Below are positions 6,914-7,850 of a DNA stretch of 7,850 nt, piece after piece (positions within the stretch are counted from its first letter, which is position 1; each line of letters opens with the position of its first letter). The notes beneath the pieces were generated by a model. It was not told the DNA's origin, ran no database searches, and was given only the letters and a program-made list of their open reading frames with translations. Made by a program: the position numbers and the translations under genes. The stretch comes from UKL13-2 sp043768625 (GTDB taxonomy: Bacteria > Pseudomonadota > Gammaproteobacteria > Burkholderiales > Usitatibacteraceae): the NCBI GenBank assembly GCA_043768625.1, contig JAYVKG010000302.1, positions 1-7,850 on the forward strand. Reading direction: 5' to 3'.

Positions 6914-6931
6914 AAAAAATTGCCGCGCGGC
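6914..6931 (-). terminator. Possible weak intrinsic terminator for the AraC remnant (- strand)
   Basis: Read on the - strand, the perfect palindrome GCCGCGCGGC (6931-6922) is followed after two bases by six T (6919-6914). It lies about 30 bases beyond the AraC stop codon. The palindrome can form only a short GC stem with a small loop, so the call rests mainly on its position and the T-run. Confidence 0.35.
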
Positions 6932-6959
6932 CACGTCAATGCGGGCGTTTACATAATGG

Positions 6960-7325
6960 TTAAAGGTAAATAATCAATTGCTTACGCTGGCGAAATAGAA
7001 AATCCGGTGCAATTCCCGTCATCATTCGAACGTTACGCGACAGGTGCGTGGAATCGGCAAACCCTGCCGACAGCGCGGCGGTGGGCAACGAGTTGTCAGC
7101 AATAGCCAGGTCAAGTGCATGGCGCATTTTCAGCAAGATCACATAGCGATGTACCGGCACACCAATCACCTTTTTAAACAAGCGCGAATGCGATAAATAC
7201 ACCCGCGCCGACAGCGCTTCAATGCTGTCGTCGGCTTGAGGAGATTCCCGCAGAAATACCAAGGCAGCGTTGATTCGCGCGTTTTTTAACAGGACGGTCG
7301 ACTGGTTTGCAAGCGCGCCAGGCAA
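6960..7325 (-). CDS. AraC-family DNA-binding domain, probably a remnant of a larger regulator
   Basis: These 121 residues match the C-terminal double helix-turn-helix of AraC/XylS regulators: INAALVFLRES entry helix, first HTH about 34-53 (SIEALSARVYLSHSRLF), GVPVHRYVILLKMRHALDL linker helix, and second HTH about 79-100 (TAALSAGFADSTHLSR) ending GIAP. Full-length relatives are usually 250-300 residues with an N-terminal sensor domain, which is absent. The only start is TTG at 7325 without a ribosome-binding site, and an in-frame TGA lies just upstream (7353-7355). In the first HTH the distance from the conserved serine (S45) to the phenylalanine (F50) is three residues shorter than in typical members, which would damage the recognition helix. 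The family call is firm; whether the ORF is still expressed is doubtful. It points towards the glycosyltransferase gene (convergent). Confidence 0.65.
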   Translation of the reverse strand: MPGALANQSTVLLKNARINAALVFLRESPQADDSIEALSARVYLSHSRLFKKVIGVPVHRYVILLKMRHALDLAIADNSLPTAALSAGFADSTHLSRNVRMMTGIAPDFLFRQRKQLIIYL

Positions 7326-7580
7326 GAAATGCGGGACAGCAATGTGTCCGCCTCATCTCGTGTCGTGTCAAATTCATGTAGTTTCAAGAAATCGCTGCAT
7401 TAATAGTGGGTCCAAGCAAACGCGCGCGGCACGTTTTCTTTGGCCCAGAGTTTGCGGAAAACTCGCACCATCAGCCTCCCAGTAAAGCGCAGTGATGCTT
7501 GATGACGCCAAATCGGTGCTGTATCCGGTCTCGGACGTAAGGTAGACCACCACATTTTCGACTATGGCGCGTGATTTTCG
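7326..7580 (-). pseudogene. Out-of-frame upstream part of the decayed AraC-type regulator
   Basis: Two protein-like pieces lie upstream of the AraC DNA-binding domain in frames different from it. Piece A (7580-7377, 68 residues, stop at 7376-7374) contains ENVVVYLTSETGYSTDLAS, which resembles the end of a cupin-type AraC sensor domain, and DPLLMQRFLE. Piece B (7399-7289, stop at 7288-7286) contains LHEFDTTRDEADTLLSRI, a plausible inter-domain helix, and overlaps the start of the DNA-binding ORF. Joining A, B and the downstream ORF needs two frameshifts and gives the expected domain order. This supports one broken gene. The resemblance of piece A is by eye only. Confidence 0.45.
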
Positions 7581-7714
7581 TTACAGCGCAAACGCAGGGC
7601 GCATCGCTGGCGTTAAATACTGGCATTGCTAGGAATGCGTAACGGCGTGTCGCTGCTTCACGCGTTCGCACAAATTACGTAGCATCGCTCACAAACCGTT
7701 TGCCTGACCCATTC
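7581..7714. other. Intergenic stretch between AraC remnant and pilus ATPase gene
   Basis: No supported gene. On the - strand a short reading near 7658-7635 (KQRHAVTHS) could be the HRHHA-type motif of the lost AraC sensor domain, but it is too short to assert. An imperfect stem-loop (GCGTG 7645-7649 with CACGC 7659-7663) has no T-run. No terminator is evident after the pilus gene. Confidence 0.4.
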
Positions 7715-7850
7715 CTATTTGACAATCTCCAGATGCTCCAAGCCTGCGGCTAAATCTTTCTCTTTGGAATTCTTACCTTCCAATTTGATCTTGAGCCGAA
7801 GATCATTGAGTGAATCGGCGTTGCGCAATGCGTCTTCATACGAAATCATG
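7715..7850 (-). CDS. pilU: C-terminal end of a PilT/PilU-type twitching motility ATPase, probably PilU (rest outside window)
   Basis: The - strand is open from the right edge to TAG at 7717-7715. The 44 residues visible from the ATG at 7849 read ISYEDALRNADSLNDLRLKI, then a Lys/Glu-rich stretch, ending GLEHLEIVK. The E-(D/E)-A-L-R-N-A-D-S-x-N-D-L-R-L-x-I-K-L pattern is what I know from the C-terminus of PilU, the accessory retraction ATPase of type IV pili, which works with PilT at the inner membrane. The Walker motifs lie outside the window. The ATG is therefore taken as internal and the gene as partial. PilT proper usually ends differently, so PilU is preferred. A free-standing 44-residue protein is unlikely. 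Confidence 0.78.
   Translation of the reverse strand, partial: MISYEDALRNADSLNDLRLKIKLEGKNSKEKDLAAGLEHLEIVK

Larger units (their letters stand above)
6507..6959. other. Intergenic stretch with no supported gene
   Basis: This region lies between the convergent glycosyltransferase (+) and AraC remnant (-). The open frames here are short. The longest + frame (6568-6840) has an arginine/serine-heavy, non-protein-like composition and no ribosome-binding site, so I do not call it. On the - strand a short hydrophobic reading (about 6930-6870, containing FSLYATPMLVLLF) might be a scrap of a decayed membrane protein, but it is bounded by stops. An 11-base direct repeat (CGTCGCAGGTC) occurs at 6706-6716 and 6739-6749. 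Two weak terminator-like hairpins are listed separately. Confidence 0.6.

Noticed and set aside
6810..7834. A 14-base identity (TTGCGCAATGCGTC) at 6810-6823 and 7821-7834, the second inside the pilU fragment
   Set aside because: It is short and built around the palindrome TTGCGCAA. The flanks do not match further, so a duplication or attachment site is not supported.

Overview
The window looks like accessory chromosomal DNA from a Gram-negative proteobacterium, probably a betaproteobacterium. This rests on three things: the style of the giant RTX protein, an AraC-type regulator remnant, and a fragment at the right edge that reads like the C-terminus of the type IV pilus ATPase PilU. The species cannot be named from the sequence. 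Coding DNA is moderately GC-rich with a G/C-leaning third position.

Layout. From the left edge to 5324 (+) runs one uninterrupted frame, the 3' part of a very large secreted RTX (calcium-binding nonapeptide repeat) protein. Its 5' end lies outside the window; 1773 residues are visible. It alternates glycine/aspartate-rich RTX arrays with beta-rich spacers. A central block of cadherin/Ig-like repeats follows, then a final long RTX array and a non-repetitive C-terminal module typical of type I secretion substrates. Six bases after its stop, a GT-B (GT1/UGT-like) glycosyltransferase gene starts (5331-6506, +). A 17-base perfect stem-loop straddles the RTX stop codon and ends two bases before the glycosyltransferase ATG, with no clear Shine-Dalgarno sequence in between. 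This suggests the two genes are translationally coupled.

From 6507 to 7714 there is no convincing intact gene on the + strand. On the - strand an AraC-family DNA-binding domain is recognisable (6960-7325). It lacks its N-terminal effector domain, has a three-residue gap in its first helix-turn-helix, and is preceded by out-of-frame pieces that look like the rest of the same gene. I read this as a decayed regulator. The last 136 bases (- strand) encode the C-terminal end of a PilT/PilU-type ATPase whose body lies beyond the right edge.

How the parts fit. The RTX protein is predicted to be exported by a type I system not present here and to fold outside the cell on binding calcium, as an adhesin or surface/matrix protein. 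The tightly linked glycosyltransferase may glycosylate it or make a co-expressed glycoconjugate; that link is inference. The degraded regulator separates this accessory unit from the core pilus gene.
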